A stretch of DNA of 64,000 nucleotides. Source: Pseudomonadota bacterium (GTDB lineage Bacteria > Pseudomonadota > Gammaproteobacteria > Steroidobacterales > Steroidobacteraceae). The first letter of the stretch is position 1. Every line of letters starts with the position of its first letter. Position numbers and translations under genes: made by a program. A model generated the notes under the pieces. That model made no database searches. It worked only from the letters and a program-made list of their open reading frames with translations, and was not told the origin of the DNA. Shown here in pieces: positions 7,858 through 17,705 of this stretch. The DNA lies in the NCBI GenBank assembly GCA_021847105.1, contig JAJZUT010000001.1, forward strand, positions 1 through 64,000. The letters run 5' to 3'.

Positions 7858-8420
7858 CTAATGGCTTATCAACAGATACCCTTGGGTTCGGCCAGTGCCC
7901 GGGTTCACGACCGTTGCATCCATCCAGTCATCGTGGTTGATTTCGTTTCCGTAGGTGACGGTTACCTGGGAAGCTACCCCAGGCATCGGTCATGGAATTC
8001 GGATCATCCATCACCCCGTTAGCATATGGAACCGCGTTACGCTGGCGATCTGCGGTTACGGTCATTCCCGCGATCTCGGCATGCCCGTTGATCGAGTATC
8101 CGGTGCTCGTAGCGCCATCGATCGTGCCGAGATCAGTCATGGCGTCACCGGGGAATATCAAAACGCGCATCGGTACCGCTTGCGGTAATCGCGATGCCCG
8201 TGGCCTGCCCGACGCTGTTGATGCCGCACGCAGTGAGGGTGCTACCGCCGAGTGCCCCGAGTTCCGCTATGGAATGGCACCGGGCGTGCGCGGCAAGAGG
8301 CATTTCATCCATGCCAACGCAACCGGCAGACCGGCAATGATTCCCCGTGGCGCACAGCGCATCTGGTTCTCTCGATTGGACAGCATCCCCACCGGGGGTG
8401 CTGGATGTGCAAACGCCACT
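7858..8420 (-). pseudogene. Frameshifted remnant of an HAF-repeat extracellular protein
   Basis: Translating the minus strand gives HAF-type repeats broken over different frames: ELGALGGSTLTACGINSVGQ (about 8264-8205), then after a frameshift near 8160 PGDAMTDLGTIDGATSTGYS with SINGHAEIAG, then NGVMDDPNSMTDAW, and after a further shift EINHDDWMDATVVNPGTGRT ending in GYLLIS before a stop at 7858. HAF repeats (D-L-G-x-L-G-G ... I-N-x-x-G-x-I-x-G) occur in secreted proteins of unknown function. Upstream of about 8420 the similarity fades (a last RGIIAG piece). At least two frameshifts and the missing N-terminus make it a pseudogene. Limits are approximate. Confidence 0.65.
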
Positions 8421-8946
8421 GGGGGACTCTCTTGCTACCGCACCAAAATGATCGCATCAGGGTCCGTCGACATCCTGCACGATCTGGCCGTCTTTCCGCG
8501 TTGTCACCCCGATTGACAGGCCGCTCGTCGCCTAGGCTTGCCGGAGCCGCTGTCCAGTGCGCTCAGGAACTGGCCGGACGTGTGGCCGATTTCCCTCGTG
8601 AACCCCACATCCGCCCGCCTTTCGCGCAATGGGTCCGCCACTGATCGGCGCGCGCCCTTGCCACATCACCGCCTATATCGGCTCATCAGGCACACTGTGC
8701 CTGAGCCTGTCTAGTGCGTCGGCGCTAGCGAGATTGGGGGCTCTTTCTGCGGAGCGCGTGGGCGAGTCTCGATAGGAGTGCTCTGATCTGGAACAGCGCC
8801 GTTCCAGCGTGAGAACGCTCCGGCGTCAGGTGCCGAGTCACTCGCAGCCGTGCGCTTGCCTGTTGTCCGGCGGATAGACTGGCCGGAGTCGACGATCGCC
8901 AGTTGGGACCCCAAAAAGATCCGTTGCCACAGGCGAGGACTGGATC
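8421..8946. other. Intergenic stretch with a small inverted repeat
   Basis: No supported gene. TCAGGCACA (8686-8694) and TGTGCCTGA (8696-8704) form a near-perfect palindrome around one base. It lies some 240 bases upstream of the MFS gene and could be a regulator site or chance. Confidence 0.4.
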
Positions 8947-10557
8947 ATGCCGCAGGTAGCCCTGCTTGATCGTGCACAGACGATCGCATCAGAGAATTTC
9001 AACCGGTGGCTGGTACCTCCGGCCGCGCTGTGCATCCATCTGTCCATCGGAATGGCCTATGGATTTTCAGTGTTCTGGCTGCCGATGTCGCACCTGATAT
9101 CCGGAGCAAGCACTGCGGCATGCACGCATCAAGGATTTTTCGCACAACTGACCACCACTCGTTGCAACTGGACCGTTCCGGCGGAGACTCACATTTTTGA
9201 AACCTTTATCGCGGTCCTGGGAATTTCTGCGGCGATCTGGGGCGGGTGGCTTGAGCATTCTGGGCCGCGTAAGGCGGGGTTCATTGCGGCTTTGTGCTGG
9301 GGTGGCGGCCTCATCCTAGGCGGCGTTGGTGTCGCTGTGCACCAGTTGTGGCTGGTATATCTGGGAGCTGGCTTACTGGGCGGAATCGGTCAAGGTCTGG
9401 GCTACATCGCACCGGTGTCGACGCTAATCAAATGGTTTCCGGATCGTCGCGGTCTTGCCACGGGCTTTGCCATCATGGGCTATGGGGGCGGGGCCATGAT
9501 CGGCGCGCCCCTTGCCGTTTGGCTGATGGCGCACTATGCCCACAATGGCGTTCAGGGCGTCTCTGAATCATTGATCATCCTGGGTGCCATTTACGTCTTG
9601 GTCATGTCGATTGGTGCATTTTCATTTCGTGTGCCGCCGACCGGCTGGCACCCCCAGGGATATGCCCCCTCTTCAGCCGACTCAGACCAAGCAATGATCA
9701 CCAGCCGCCACGTTCATCTCAATCGGGCCATAAGGACGCCCCAATTCTGGCTCATCTGGCTCGTGCTCTGCCTGAATGTCACGGCGGGAATTGGCGTCAT
9801 TTCGATGGCAAGCCCAATGCTGCAAGACGTATTCGGCGCCAAGCTCGTCGCGCACTCCCTAGCCTCGCACCCCGCATTGGACTCCGCGATTGTCGCCGCC
9901 GCCGCGGGCTTGGTCGGCCTCATCAGCCTGTTCAACAGCCTAGGCCGTCTATTCTGGGCGGCCATCTCGGACTACATCGGGCGCAAGCGCACCTATTACA
10001 CATTCTTTCTCGCAGGCATTGTGTTGTACGTGTTGCTGCCCACTTGGGGCCGTTTCGGCATTCCTGCCTTGTTCGTTCTCAGTGTCTGCATCATTCTGAC
10101 GATGTACGGCGGCGGATTTTCCACCCTACCGGCGTATCTCGCGGATATTTTCGGCACCCAGATGGTCGGCGCCATACATGGGCGCCTGATCACGGCATGG
10201 TCGGTCGCGGGGATTGTCGGTCCGGCGCTCATCGCAAGCCTGCGACAGCATGAGCTTAATCAGGGCATTCCACGCGCACAAGTGTACAATTCGACGCTCT
10301 ACATCATGGCCGGACTGCTCCTGGCCGGCTTGATCTGCAACGCGCTGATCAAGCCGGTCTCCGAACAGCACTACATGTCGGACACGGAGCTTGCGCAGGA
10401 ACGTGCGCTGCAAAAAGAGCAGACAACGCCGAACGAAGTCCTGTCTGCAGCCCGCGGCCGGCCCGGCATGCTCACGTTGCTGGCCTGGGTTGGTGTCGGA
10501 ATACCGTTTCTGATCGGTGTCTGGATCGCCTTAGCCAAGGGCTTTGCTCTATTTTGA
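8947..10557 (+). CDS. MFS transporter, oxalate/formate antiporter (OFA) family
   Basis: A 536-residue major-facilitator protein with twelve predicted membrane helices. OFA-like features: the opening PPAALCIHLSIGMAYGFSVF helix, an early external loop with several cysteines and a tryptophan, GLGYIAPVSTLIKWFPDRRG in helices 4-5 and the FWAAISDYIGRKRTY motif-A-like loop between helices 8 and 9. Characterised relatives exchange oxalate/formate or carry lactate and other small carboxylates. No oxalate-catabolism genes (frc, oxc) are near, so the substrate is not known. The C-terminal extension after helix 12 has a further hydrophobic segment near the end (about 510-530). Confidence 0.85.
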   Translation: MPQVALLDRAQTIASENFNRWLVPPAALCIHLSIGMAYGFSVFWLPMSHLISGASTAACTHQGFFAQLTTTRCNWTVPAETHIFETFIAVLGISAAIWGGWLEHSGPRKAGFIAALCWGGGLILGGVGVAVHQLWLVYLGAGLLGGIGQGLGYIAPVSTLIKWFPDRRGLATGFAIMGYGGGAMIGAPLAVWLMAHYAHNGVQGVSESLIILGAIYVLVMSIGAFSFRVPPTGWHPQGYAPSSADSDQAMITSRHVHLNRAIRTPQFWLIWLVLCLNVTAGIGVISMASPMLQDVFGAKLVAHSLASHPALDSAIVAAAAGLVGLISLFNSLGRLFWAAISDYIGRKRTYYTFFLAGIVLYVLLPTWGRFGIPALFVLSVCIILTMYGGGFSTLPAYLADIFGTQMVGAIHGRLITAWSVAGIVGPALIASLRQHELNQGIPRAQVYNSTLYIMAGLLLAGLICNALIKPVSEQHYMSDTELAQERALQKEQTTPNEVLSAARGRPGMLTLLAWVGVGIPFLIGVWIALAKGFALF

Positions 10558-10660
10558 GCCGCTCTCTGCGCCCGATCCGACCTCGAAGGGCGACTGGACC
10601 TGATTTTCGCGCCAAGTCAATCTCTGTGGACCGGACCTTCCAGATCTCTTCGCCTGACCA

Positions 10661-11290
10661 TCAATGCGATGCAATTCCGGGACCCAGCGCGGCGGAACGA
10701 CCAATGAACTCCGCACGCGCATTCTCTGCGGGGAAGGGCATTGATGGAACCGGGACGCCCAGAAACGCACACAGCCGGTCCCAGCCTTCACCCATCTGGT
10801 AGATCAACAGCCGCTCCGGTGCAATAGCCGCCTTGACTTCCTCCGTGTGACGAATGAAAAACTCCGTCATCACCGTTCGATCGTCCGCCTGCTCCGGCAT
10901 TCTGCGCCTGACGCTGGCGAAAAAGCGCGCCTGCACATCCGCCCCGCCACGGCGTGCAATGCTGTCGGGCGCAAGAATGGTGGCACTGACCGACTCAAAC
11001 CAATCGTCCGCATCGCGCACCGTATGCAGTACTTTGGCAGCCGGAAAATGGCTCGTCAGCTCTCGCCAGTATCCAGCGGTCGGATAATCTACTGCGGACT
11101 GATATCCCCTGAAGATGGCGTTCCAATCCGGGCGGCCACTATCCGCTTCGAGCCACAGCGCCATTGTATCGGGATGCTGCAGTACTTCGATCATGTGATG
11201 ACAGGGCCCGAAGCCTAGAATAGACAACGCCGTTTGCATTGATTTGGTGCCGGTTCTGCCCAATCCCGTGCCTACGACCCTGAGTCCCAT
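10661..11290 (-). CDS. Sulfotransferase-family protein
   Basis: A 209-residue protein starting at ATG 11290 (ribosome site AGGGG six bases upstream on its strand); an open frame continues upstream but without family similarity. The first residues MGLRVVGTGLGRTGTKSMQ contain the P-loop-like 5'-phosphosulfate binding loop of PAPS-dependent sulfotransferases, and HTVRDADDWFESV resembles the 3'-phosphate-binding region. It matches the small Sulfotransfer_4 type, whose substrates in bacteria are mostly unknown. It stands alone on the minus strand. Confidence 0.75.
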   Translation of the reverse strand: MGLRVVGTGLGRTGTKSMQTALSILGFGPCHHMIEVLQHPDTMALWLEADSGRPDWNAIFRGYQSAVDYPTAGYWRELTSHFPAAKVLHTVRDADDWFESVSATILAPDSIARRGGADVQARFFASVRRRMPEQADDRTVMTEFFIRHTEEVKAAIAPERLLIYQMGEGWDRLCAFLGVPVPSMPFPAENARAEFIGRSAALGPGIASH

Positions 11291-11669
11291 ACGTGCCCCT
11301 GTCTCATCCGCGCCAATGACAGCGGATTTATGCCCGAGATTATCATACAGCGGTGACGGGGGGCGCCCCGGTAGCGCGGCTGACATGGCTGCGAAGCGCA
11401 CGCACGTCCGACCCCAGACGGGTGACGGTACGATGAAATTTTTCAGCGCACCAGATCCGGCACTGACATCGCTGCGAAAACGACGGCCCGCTCTGTAGGT
11501 CGCCGATACTTGAGAGACACTCTACCAGCCTCAGCTGAGACGGGATGCACGCGCCGCGTTGACTCACCGCCGGAAGATAACAAATGCCCCTGTAAGGCTT
11601 GCGCATCACATCGGAAATTTCGCCGAGGGATCCAGTGCAACACGAAGTGCGACCGATTGAGTCGTTGAA
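11291..11669. other. Intergenic stretch
   Basis: About 380 bases between two leftward genes. No gene, promoter or terminator that I can support. Confidence 0.45.
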
Positions 11670-12572
11670 CTACGCGGCCTCAATGGGGTGCTCGTCGAGA
11701 AATTCGGAGATCGCCGTTGCAACAGCCGCAGGATCTTCGTGGTGCATCATGTGGCCGACCGCGGCCAGGGTAACTCTGCGCAGTCTTTGCAGGTGCGGCT
11801 CCATTAGTTCTGCGTTCGCGCCCTCCCGCCGCGCTTGAGTGGATGCATCGCCGGCGATGAGGAGCACAGGACATGTCACTCGACGCCAACAGGCCTCAGC
11901 TTCTTGGCGCCGATACAGAATCGGATTGACCCTGCGATGTCTTGGATCAAACAGAAGTTCCACGTCTTCGTCATCTCTCATCGCGGTTCGCGATCGCGTC
12001 CACGCTCGCGCCACGAACTCGGCGCGATCCCGTGACAGTCGGTTGTTTCGAGCCACCAGCAGCGACGCGAGTTCAGATGTGGATCGAAAGCGACGTTCGG
12101 GCGCAGGCTGAGCGATTTCATTCAACCACCTCTCATAGCGTGCGGGAGCGTCGTGTGTGCGCGAATCGGGAAGTCCCAAGCCCTCCAGATTGACGAGCCA
12201 CGCGACGCGGCCGGGGCGGATCCCGGCATACATCTGGGCAATGTTCGCGCCCATGCTGTGACCAATGATGCGCGCAGGGGTCTGTGGCGAAAGTAACCCG
12301 AGAAGGGCATCAAGATCTGCCAGGTAATCGGGGAACCAATAGCCACCGGGCGCCCTTTCACTGTTGCCGAAGCCGCGCCAATCGGGCGCAACCAATGACA
12401 GCCCATGGGGGAGCTTGTCGACCAGAAACTGCCATGTCGCGCCGTTGTCCATGAACCCGTGAAGCAGAACAATCGGTGTCGCTGACGGCTCGCCCCACCA
12501 GGTAAGCCGGTAACGAAGGCCGCGAACATTCACGTCGTCGTAATGTGGATTGCGCAAGGGCCTGTAGCTCAT
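11670..12572 (-). CDS. Alpha/beta-fold hydrolase
   Basis: A 300-residue hydrolase starting at ATG 12572. The oxyanion motif is LHGFMDNG (38-44), the nucleophile elbow GHSMGAN (Ser106), a late acid in LLIAGDAS and the histidine in VGHMMHHED near the C-terminus, a complete Ser-Asp-His triad. The closest general resemblance is to epoxide-hydrolase/haloperoxidase-like esterases, but the substrate cannot be read from sequence. The leading residues of the longer open frame (up to 12680) are cysteine/arginine-rich and not family-like. Confidence 0.8.
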   Translation of the reverse strand: MSYRPLRNPHYDDVNVRGLRYRLTWWGEPSATPIVLLHGFMDNGATWQFLVDKLPHGLSLVAPDWRGFGNSERAPGGYWFPDYLADLDALLGLLSPQTPARIIGHSMGANIAQMYAGIRPGRVAWLVNLEGLGLPDSRTHDAPARYERWLNEIAQPAPERRFRSTSELASLLVARNNRLSRDRAEFVARAWTRSRTAMRDDEDVELLFDPRHRRVNPILYRRQEAEACWRRVTCPVLLIAGDASTQARREGANAELMEPHLQRLRRVTLAAVGHMMHHEDPAAVATAISEFLDEHPIEAA

Positions 12573-13540
12573 GGCTGTTGTTTTGATTTGCCAGCAAGAT
12601 GGTTGAAGGCGGATGCTACCGCAGATTGGATTGCACCGCCGCCCACATGAACCGCCTCGACACCTCTCGCACAGAAGCATCGGGCGTCATCGACGCGGCG
12701 AGCCGAGCGGCTCGGATCCTCACGCTCGTGGAATGCAGAGGCATTCGACGGGCTCGGCGTCGGGAGATGCACAAGCATCGACACAGGACTACTTCGAGGT
12801 CGACACATCGTCACGGAAGTTCACGTGCCATCGCCGCAGCACAGCCATGCACCGATCGAGAGAAATCATGAGCCGTGCGTGCGAAATTTCGCACCTCGTA
12901 GGCCGCTCGGCGCATGCCCGGGATTGAGGTCAGGCATTAATTTGAGTGCCGGAGCGACTCCATAGACCACGCCGTTCGCGGCGCGTCTGCCCGGTCGGGT
13001 TCAATGCTCGCGGATGCTCGCCTGCGTGTGGGCAGTGAAACAGTCGGTGTGCATCGGCTGGTCGACGATTTGTTGCCAATCAGCGGACAATCCGGCGACT
13101 CATCTCAGCGGGATTGTTCGCACAGTCCGCGTCCAGCGTAAGCGGGACTCGAGGGTGCAGGTGCAGTAGCGCCTGCGCAGCACGGTTCATCGTAAAAGAA
13201 GGTTCTCGCTGGCGCGCTCGCGACCCCAAGATTACGCTCCCGGGGCGTTGCGTGCCCACCGCAGTGAGACATGGCCGGCAGGTTCTTTTCCGATACTGCG
13301 TGCGAAGCTTCGCATCAGGGAGTTGGGCTCGGACGAGCAAGCGCGACACTGTCGAGCGACGAACCATCCGCGGATCAATCCGGGGACTGGCCGCCGGAGA
13401 GCGGGCACCCATACGTGCCGCGCAAAGCTGGAGCGGTAAGGGTCAGATCGGGCATAGTGGCAGTGCCGCTCTGGCGGTGACCACAGCGTGCTCCACGGGC
13501 TCCAGCCTACGCAGGGCCTGATACACAATTTAAGCGGATC
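12573..13540. other. 970-bp stretch without a recognised gene, with a 16-bp palindrome
   Basis: The open frames in this divergent gap are mutually overlapping, arginine-rich and without motifs. GTGCGAAATTTCGCAC (12879-12894) is a perfect 16-bp palindrome with an AT-rich centre, a plausible binding site for a dimeric regulator of either flanking gene, though it is far from both. Confidence 0.45.
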
Positions 13541-14389
13541 ATGATCGTCCCACCCATCGCAACCGCGGCAGTCTTGAGCGGGGCCAGTCTCCATGCCGCC
13601 TGGAATGTGGGAATCCGCGGCGGCCGGGACCGCCGCGCGTCCACGGCCGCGCTCGTCCTGGCAGCCGGACTGATTGGCGCTGTGATCCTGCCATTTCTCC
13701 CCACCCCGGCTGGGGCCGCCTGGCCGCATCTTGCCGTGTCCGCGCTGCTGCACGTGCTCTATTTCAACCTTGTCGCCGAAACGTATGCCCTGGGTGCCAT
13801 AAGTCTGACCTACCCGATCATGCGCGGTGCCGCGCCGGCTCTGACGGCCGCCATTGCCGCATTGTGTTTTGGCGAACACCTCGGCCTCAGCGGATGGAGC
13901 GGATTGCTGCTCATCGCGGCAGGCGCCTCTCTACAATCGCGACGCTCCGGCATCGCTGGCGAGGCCCGAGCGCTGCGATTCGCATTGACGACGGCTCTCA
14001 TCATCGCGCTGTATACGGTCAACGACGGCTTGGGAACCCGGGTCGCACACTCCTCGGTAGCTTATGCGCTTTGGACATTCGTGCTTCCAGCGATTCCTAC
14101 CGCAGTCGTGCTAATGCGGGGCCGGCTATCTCTTCTTTTGAAGAGTGCCACGGTGCCTTCATTCCTGTGGCGTGGTGTCGGCAGTGGTTTCTGTTCCGTC
14201 GTGTCGTATTCACTTGCGCTCTGGGCCATGACCAAGGCCCCCATCGGAGCGATAGCGGCCCTGCGCGAGACGGCCATGCTGTTCGGCGTACTCTTTGCGT
14301 GGTGGTTTCTCGCAGAGCGCCCAGGTCGGCGCCGCATGATCGCATTGGTTATGATTGCATTCGGAGCCATGATTCTCGATATCGGCTGA
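13541..14389 (+). CDS. EamA/DMT-family transporter
   Basis: A 282-residue inner-membrane protein with about ten predicted helices arranged as two EamA repeats (about 5-130 and 148-280). The YFNLVAETYALGAISLTYPI region and the matching second-half SLALWAMTKAPIGAIAALRE segment are the family's repeated motif. Members export amino acids, metabolites or drugs. No neighbouring gene suggests a substrate; the next gene is on the other strand. Confidence 0.85.
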   Translation: MIVPPIATAAVLSGASLHAAWNVGIRGGRDRRASTAALVLAAGLIGAVILPFLPTPAGAAWPHLAVSALLHVLYFNLVAETYALGAISLTYPIMRGAAPALTAAIAALCFGEHLGLSGWSGLLLIAAGASLQSRRSGIAGEARALRFALTTALIIALYTVNDGLGTRVAHSSVAYALWTFVLPAIPTAVVLMRGRLSLLLKSATVPSFLWRGVGSGFCSVVSYSLALWAMTKAPIGAIAALRETAMLFGVLFAWWFLAERPGRRRMIALVMIAFGAMILDIG

Positions 14390-14491
14390 TCAGTGTGCAC
14401 CGGCGGCCGCCCGCCAGCGGAGGGCCGAACGCAGATAGCTGGCGAGGCGATCCCACTAACTACGGTGGTGATCCGCAGGTGATCCGTGCGA

Positions 14492-15616
14492 TTACCGATC
14501 CGCCGTCAAATCAGTCGCCGATTGAGGATGCGATATGGTGCTCGGTGAAAGTGCGTCCGACTCCGGCCCTTGCATCTGCACACGCGTGATGGGCAAGGCC
14601 AATTGACCGCCGTTCTCCCTGATAATCCGTGCCGCGCTGAGCAGGACATCTTCCTGAATATCGAGCGACTCACCCCATTGGACCGTTCCGGCAAAACAGT
14701 AAATCAGCACGTCCAGCGAATGCGTGCCGTAACCGGTGAAATTCACCATTCGACTCTGCGTGTGATCAATTCCGGGGTGCTGGTCGATGTAGGTGCGCAG
14801 CTGCTTCAGGATGCGTGGCAGCCGCTCGGCATCAACATAGCGAACCGGCACGGTCTGCTGAATGCGTCTCGCCTGCATGCGCGGCGGGGTTTCCACAACG
14901 TGCGAGTTGAAAACATAATTTGGCACATAATAGGGGCTGGTATCGAAGCCTCGAATGCGGGTCGAGCGCCAACCGATGTGTTCGACGGTACCGGAAATGT
15001 TGATCTCTGGCAGCACGATCCATTCACCGATTTTAAATGGCTTGTCCAGATAGATCACGAGTGCGCCAAACAGATTCGAAACGACGCCCTGAGCGGCAAA
15101 TCCGATCGCAATTCCTGCAACTCCTCCGACAGTCAGAAGACTTGCGATAGGAAAGTGCAGCGTCCTCAGGATCAATAGCGCAGCAATCGTAAGCAGAATC
15201 AGGCGGGCGAACTTTCCCGCCAGATCGTAAATCATCGGATCGAGCTCGTGCCTGTGCGCACGGTGCAGCTGCGGGTAACTCTTCAGCAGGTTCCAGCCTG
15301 CCCACGCAACCATCCCAATGACGCCGACATGCAATGCGGGATCAAGCACTTGCCCAAGCAGCCGCAAATGCGCCTGATCGTTGAGCAACATGCCGAGCAG
15401 GTAGATTCCGCATACCACGATCAGCGCGAGCATCGGCGAATGCAGCGAGCGAAACACCGCTTCGCGCAGGCGCTCCTCCTGCCTCGGTGATCTGTCAATG
15501 AGCAGGCGGCCGGACAACCACAACACTGCGACGAGCACAGCGCACGCGAGCACGATCATGCTCGCCTGGAGAAATACGCCATGAGGAAATCCGATCCCGC
15601 CACTGCTGAACATCAT
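14492..15616 (-). CDS. MscS-family mechanosensitive ion channel
   Basis: A 374-residue membrane protein with four to five helices in the first 190 residues and the typical MscS pore helix and beta domain after it: GGVAGIAIGFAAQGVVSNLF (TM3) and then DKPFKIGEWIVLPEINISG. The N-terminal additional helices and the C-terminal cytoplasmic part (about 210-350) fit small YbdG/YnaI-like channels. It releases solutes during osmotic downshock. The first two codons are both ATG; either may be used. Confidence 0.9.
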   Translation of the reverse strand: MMFSSGGIGFPHGVFLQASMIVLACAVLVAVLWLSGRLLIDRSPRQEERLREAVFRSLHSPMLALIVVCGIYLLGMLLNDQAHLRLLGQVLDPALHVGVIGMVAWAGWNLLKSYPQLHRAHRHELDPMIYDLAGKFARLILLTIAALLILRTLHFPIASLLTVGGVAGIAIGFAAQGVVSNLFGALVIYLDKPFKIGEWIVLPEINISGTVEHIGWRSTRIRGFDTSPYYVPNYVFNSHVVETPPRMQARRIQQTVPVRYVDAERLPRILKQLRTYIDQHPGIDHTQSRMVNFTGYGTHSLDVLIYCFAGTVQWGESLDIQEDVLLSAARIIRENGGQLALPITRVQMQGPESDALSPSTISHPQSATDLTADR

Positions 15617-16305
15617 CGAACCTCTATGACAGCAGCGCGCAATGCGATGTGCGCTTATGCATTCCGAACGGCCTAGGTAGAGCGCACAAGTGTTGCGCTG
15701 CTACGCCATGCACAGCTCGCGCGAGCATGATGCCAGCGAGACCACGATAGAAATCGGCGCTGCACATGCGTTTTACCGCCGATACAGTGCGGACATGCAG
15801 TGCAGTCCATGGCGCAACGACCGTCCTTCACCCTGCGCCACGCTCAGCGTCATCTGCGCGGAAGGACGCTTCTGGCACGTACTTTGCGGCGTCAATGGGG
15901 CAGCGGTTTTAAGCTCCGCATGGAAATGTGCGCCATGCCTCGCGCACCCGACTGAGGCCGCACAGAAAGCAAAGCGGGCCATCTGATGCACCGTTGGGTT
16001 TGATTTCAGCCTCACATGTGCTTGGGGCGCAGTCGGCTCCGGCAGTAGCATGGCCGGAACGTTGCTCTGCGGCCACCCGGTCCCCGCGCGGCGCTCGGAC
16101 GAGGGCCGCGTCGACACGATGAGCTGACTCGCGAATGCGCGCGAGAAGGTCATGACCGATCTTATACCAGACATTTGGCATTTTTTCAGGCTTGACTTCG
16201 CGCACGGCCAGGCTGTTTCGGTAACGAATCCGTTCGGACTTGATTCGCAGCAGCCAGTCGACACAAACTCTCAGGCGAGGATGATCACACACGGATAACA
16301 GAGAC
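15617..16305. other. 690-bp stretch without a recognised gene
   Basis: Two overlapping minus-strand open frames and one plus-strand frame cover this gap, but none carries a recognised motif and their residue composition is that of chance frames in GC-rich DNA. One minus-strand frame starts one base from the isochorismatase gene start and would overlap it head to head, which argues against it. Confidence 0.45.
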
Positions 16306-16884
16306 ATGAACGAGCAGCGAGCCGGTCGAAGCGCACTGTTGTTGATGGATCTTCAGGCCGGCATTATTTCCCAGTACGCCGACCCAACTTATTTGGCGCG
16401 CATACAAGTGGCACTTGCGGCGGCTCGTCGGGCAAAAATGTGCGTGATTTGGGTTGTGGTCAAATTCCGCTCCGGGTACCCGGAGGTGAGCGCCCGAAAC
16501 GCTCTCTTTTCGGGCATCCGCACCAGTGGCCGCCTGACGGAGTCGGACCCTCAGAGCGAGATCCATCCGACACTTCAGCGACAAGATGAAGACGTCGTCG
16601 TCACTAAGCGGCGCATCAGCGCGTTTTCAGGCAGCGATCTGCAGGTCGTGCTACGTTCGGCCGACGTCGAGTCGCTGGTTCTCGCGGGCATCGCCACAAG
16701 CGGAGTCGTCCTATCGACCCTACGCCAGGCAGCCGACCTCGATTATCGGCTAACGATCCTCAAGGACGGGTGCTGCGATGCCGATCCCGAAGTACATCGG
16801 GTGCTTACTGAGAAGGTATTCCCCCGACAGGCGACTGTCGTCTCGATTGCCGAGTGGTCCCAGTCACTCGCCATCGTCTGCTGA
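16306..16884 (+). CDS. Isochorismatase-family hydrolase lacking the usual catalytic cysteine
   Basis: A 192-residue protein of the isochorismatase/cysteine-hydrolase fold. Asp15 (LLLMDLQAG) and Lys101 (VVTKRRISAF) of the catalytic triad are present, but the nucleophile position in GIATSGVVLST is Val134 instead of cysteine. In the family, loss of this cysteine occurs in true isochorismatases such as PhzD, which hydrolyse a vinyl ether without a thiol nucleophile. The substrate is therefore more likely isochorismate-like than an amide, or the protein is catalytically altered. The following esterase gene is 131 bases downstream on the same strand. Confidence 0.8.
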   Translation: MNEQRAGRSALLLMDLQAGIISQYADPTYLARIQVALAAARRAKMCVIWVVVKFRSGYPEVSARNALFSGIRTSGRLTESDPQSEIHPTLQRQDEDVVVTKRRISAFSGSDLQVVLRSADVESLVLAGIATSGVVLSTLRQAADLDYRLTILKDGCCDADPEVHRVLTEKVFPRQATVVSIAEWSQSLAIVC

Positions 16885-17015
16885 GGCTTCGGGGCCTGGG
16901 CATGACCCAGCCGAACATCAGCGCCGAGCACTCGCGCATGCGATTTGGCGTAGAGCGTCGGCACATGTGCGCAGTTGTCGCCGAAGATCACGGGCAAGAG
17001 CCCGAGGAGCCCGAG

Positions 17016-17705
17016 ATGGCCACATTTGTGTTGGTTCACGGCGCATGGCACGGCAGTTGGTGCTGGAAGCGGGTGCGACGAGCGCTGCAGTTACGGGGAC
17101 ACGAGGTGTTCACGCCCACGCTTACTGGTGTCGGCGAGCGGACGCATCTGCTCTCGCCAAGCGTAGACCTTCGCACTCACATTCTGGACGTGCTCAATCT
17201 GATCCGTTGGGAGGAACTCACCGACGTTGTCCTATGCGGCCATTCCTATGGGGGGATGGTCATCTCGGGAGTGGCTGATGTCATGCCGGAACGCATCCGT
17301 TCGCTGTATTTTCTCGATGCGTTCATTCCGGAAAATGGACAGAGCTTAGCGGACTTGGCGCCAATCTCGGCAGAGGAACTCATTGACGGCTGGAAGAGCA
17401 CCCCAATCACCGCCGAGGCCTTTGGCGTGAATCACGCAGACCGAGCCTGGGTCGATCGACAGTGCACGATCCAGTCGGCTGCTTGCTTTCGACAACGCGT
17501 CAAGCTCGATCGGGGCGGCATAGAGCAGGTCCGTCGGATCCACTACGTTTATGCCTCTGGGTGGGCGGGGGATAACTCCCCATTTGCGCCGTTTTACGCG
17601 CGCGCAAAGACGCTCGGCTGGACGACCCATCGGATTGACAGCGGACACGACGTGATGCTCGACCAGCCGGATGCGCTCACGCAGCTATTCCTCGTCAGCC
17701 ACTGA
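17016..17705 (+). CDS. Alpha/beta hydrolase, plant-esterase / salicylate-esterase-like
   Basis: A 229-residue hydrolase starting at ATG 17016, six bases after GAGGAG. Features: N-terminal FVLVHGAWHGSWCWKRV oxyanion segment, nucleophile elbow GHSYGGMV, and a C-terminal RIDSGHDVML histidine. This compact form resembles the hydroxynitrile lyase/methyl-salicylate esterase group common in proteobacteria. The frame is open upstream to 16854 but that part overlaps the isochorismatase gene and has no family residues. The substrate is unknown. Confidence 0.85.
   Translation: MATFVLVHGAWHGSWCWKRVRRALQLRGHEVFTPTLTGVGERTHLLSPSVDLRTHILDVLNLIRWEELTDVVLCGHSYGGMVISGVADVMPERIRSLYFLDAFIPENGQSLADLAPISAEELIDGWKSTPITAEAFGVNHADRAWVDRQCTIQSAACFRQRVKLDRGGIEQVRRIHYVYASGWAGDNSPFAPFYARAKTLGWTTHRIDSGHDVMLDQPDALTQLFLVSH

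Noticed and set aside
13232..13879. Minus-strand open frame of about 215 codons
   Set aside because: Overlaps the start of the EamA transporter on the other strand, arginine-rich, no motif.
15773..16307. Two overlapping minus-strand frames before the isochorismatase gene
   Set aside because: No recognised motif, they overlap each other in different frames and abut the isochorismatase start head-on.
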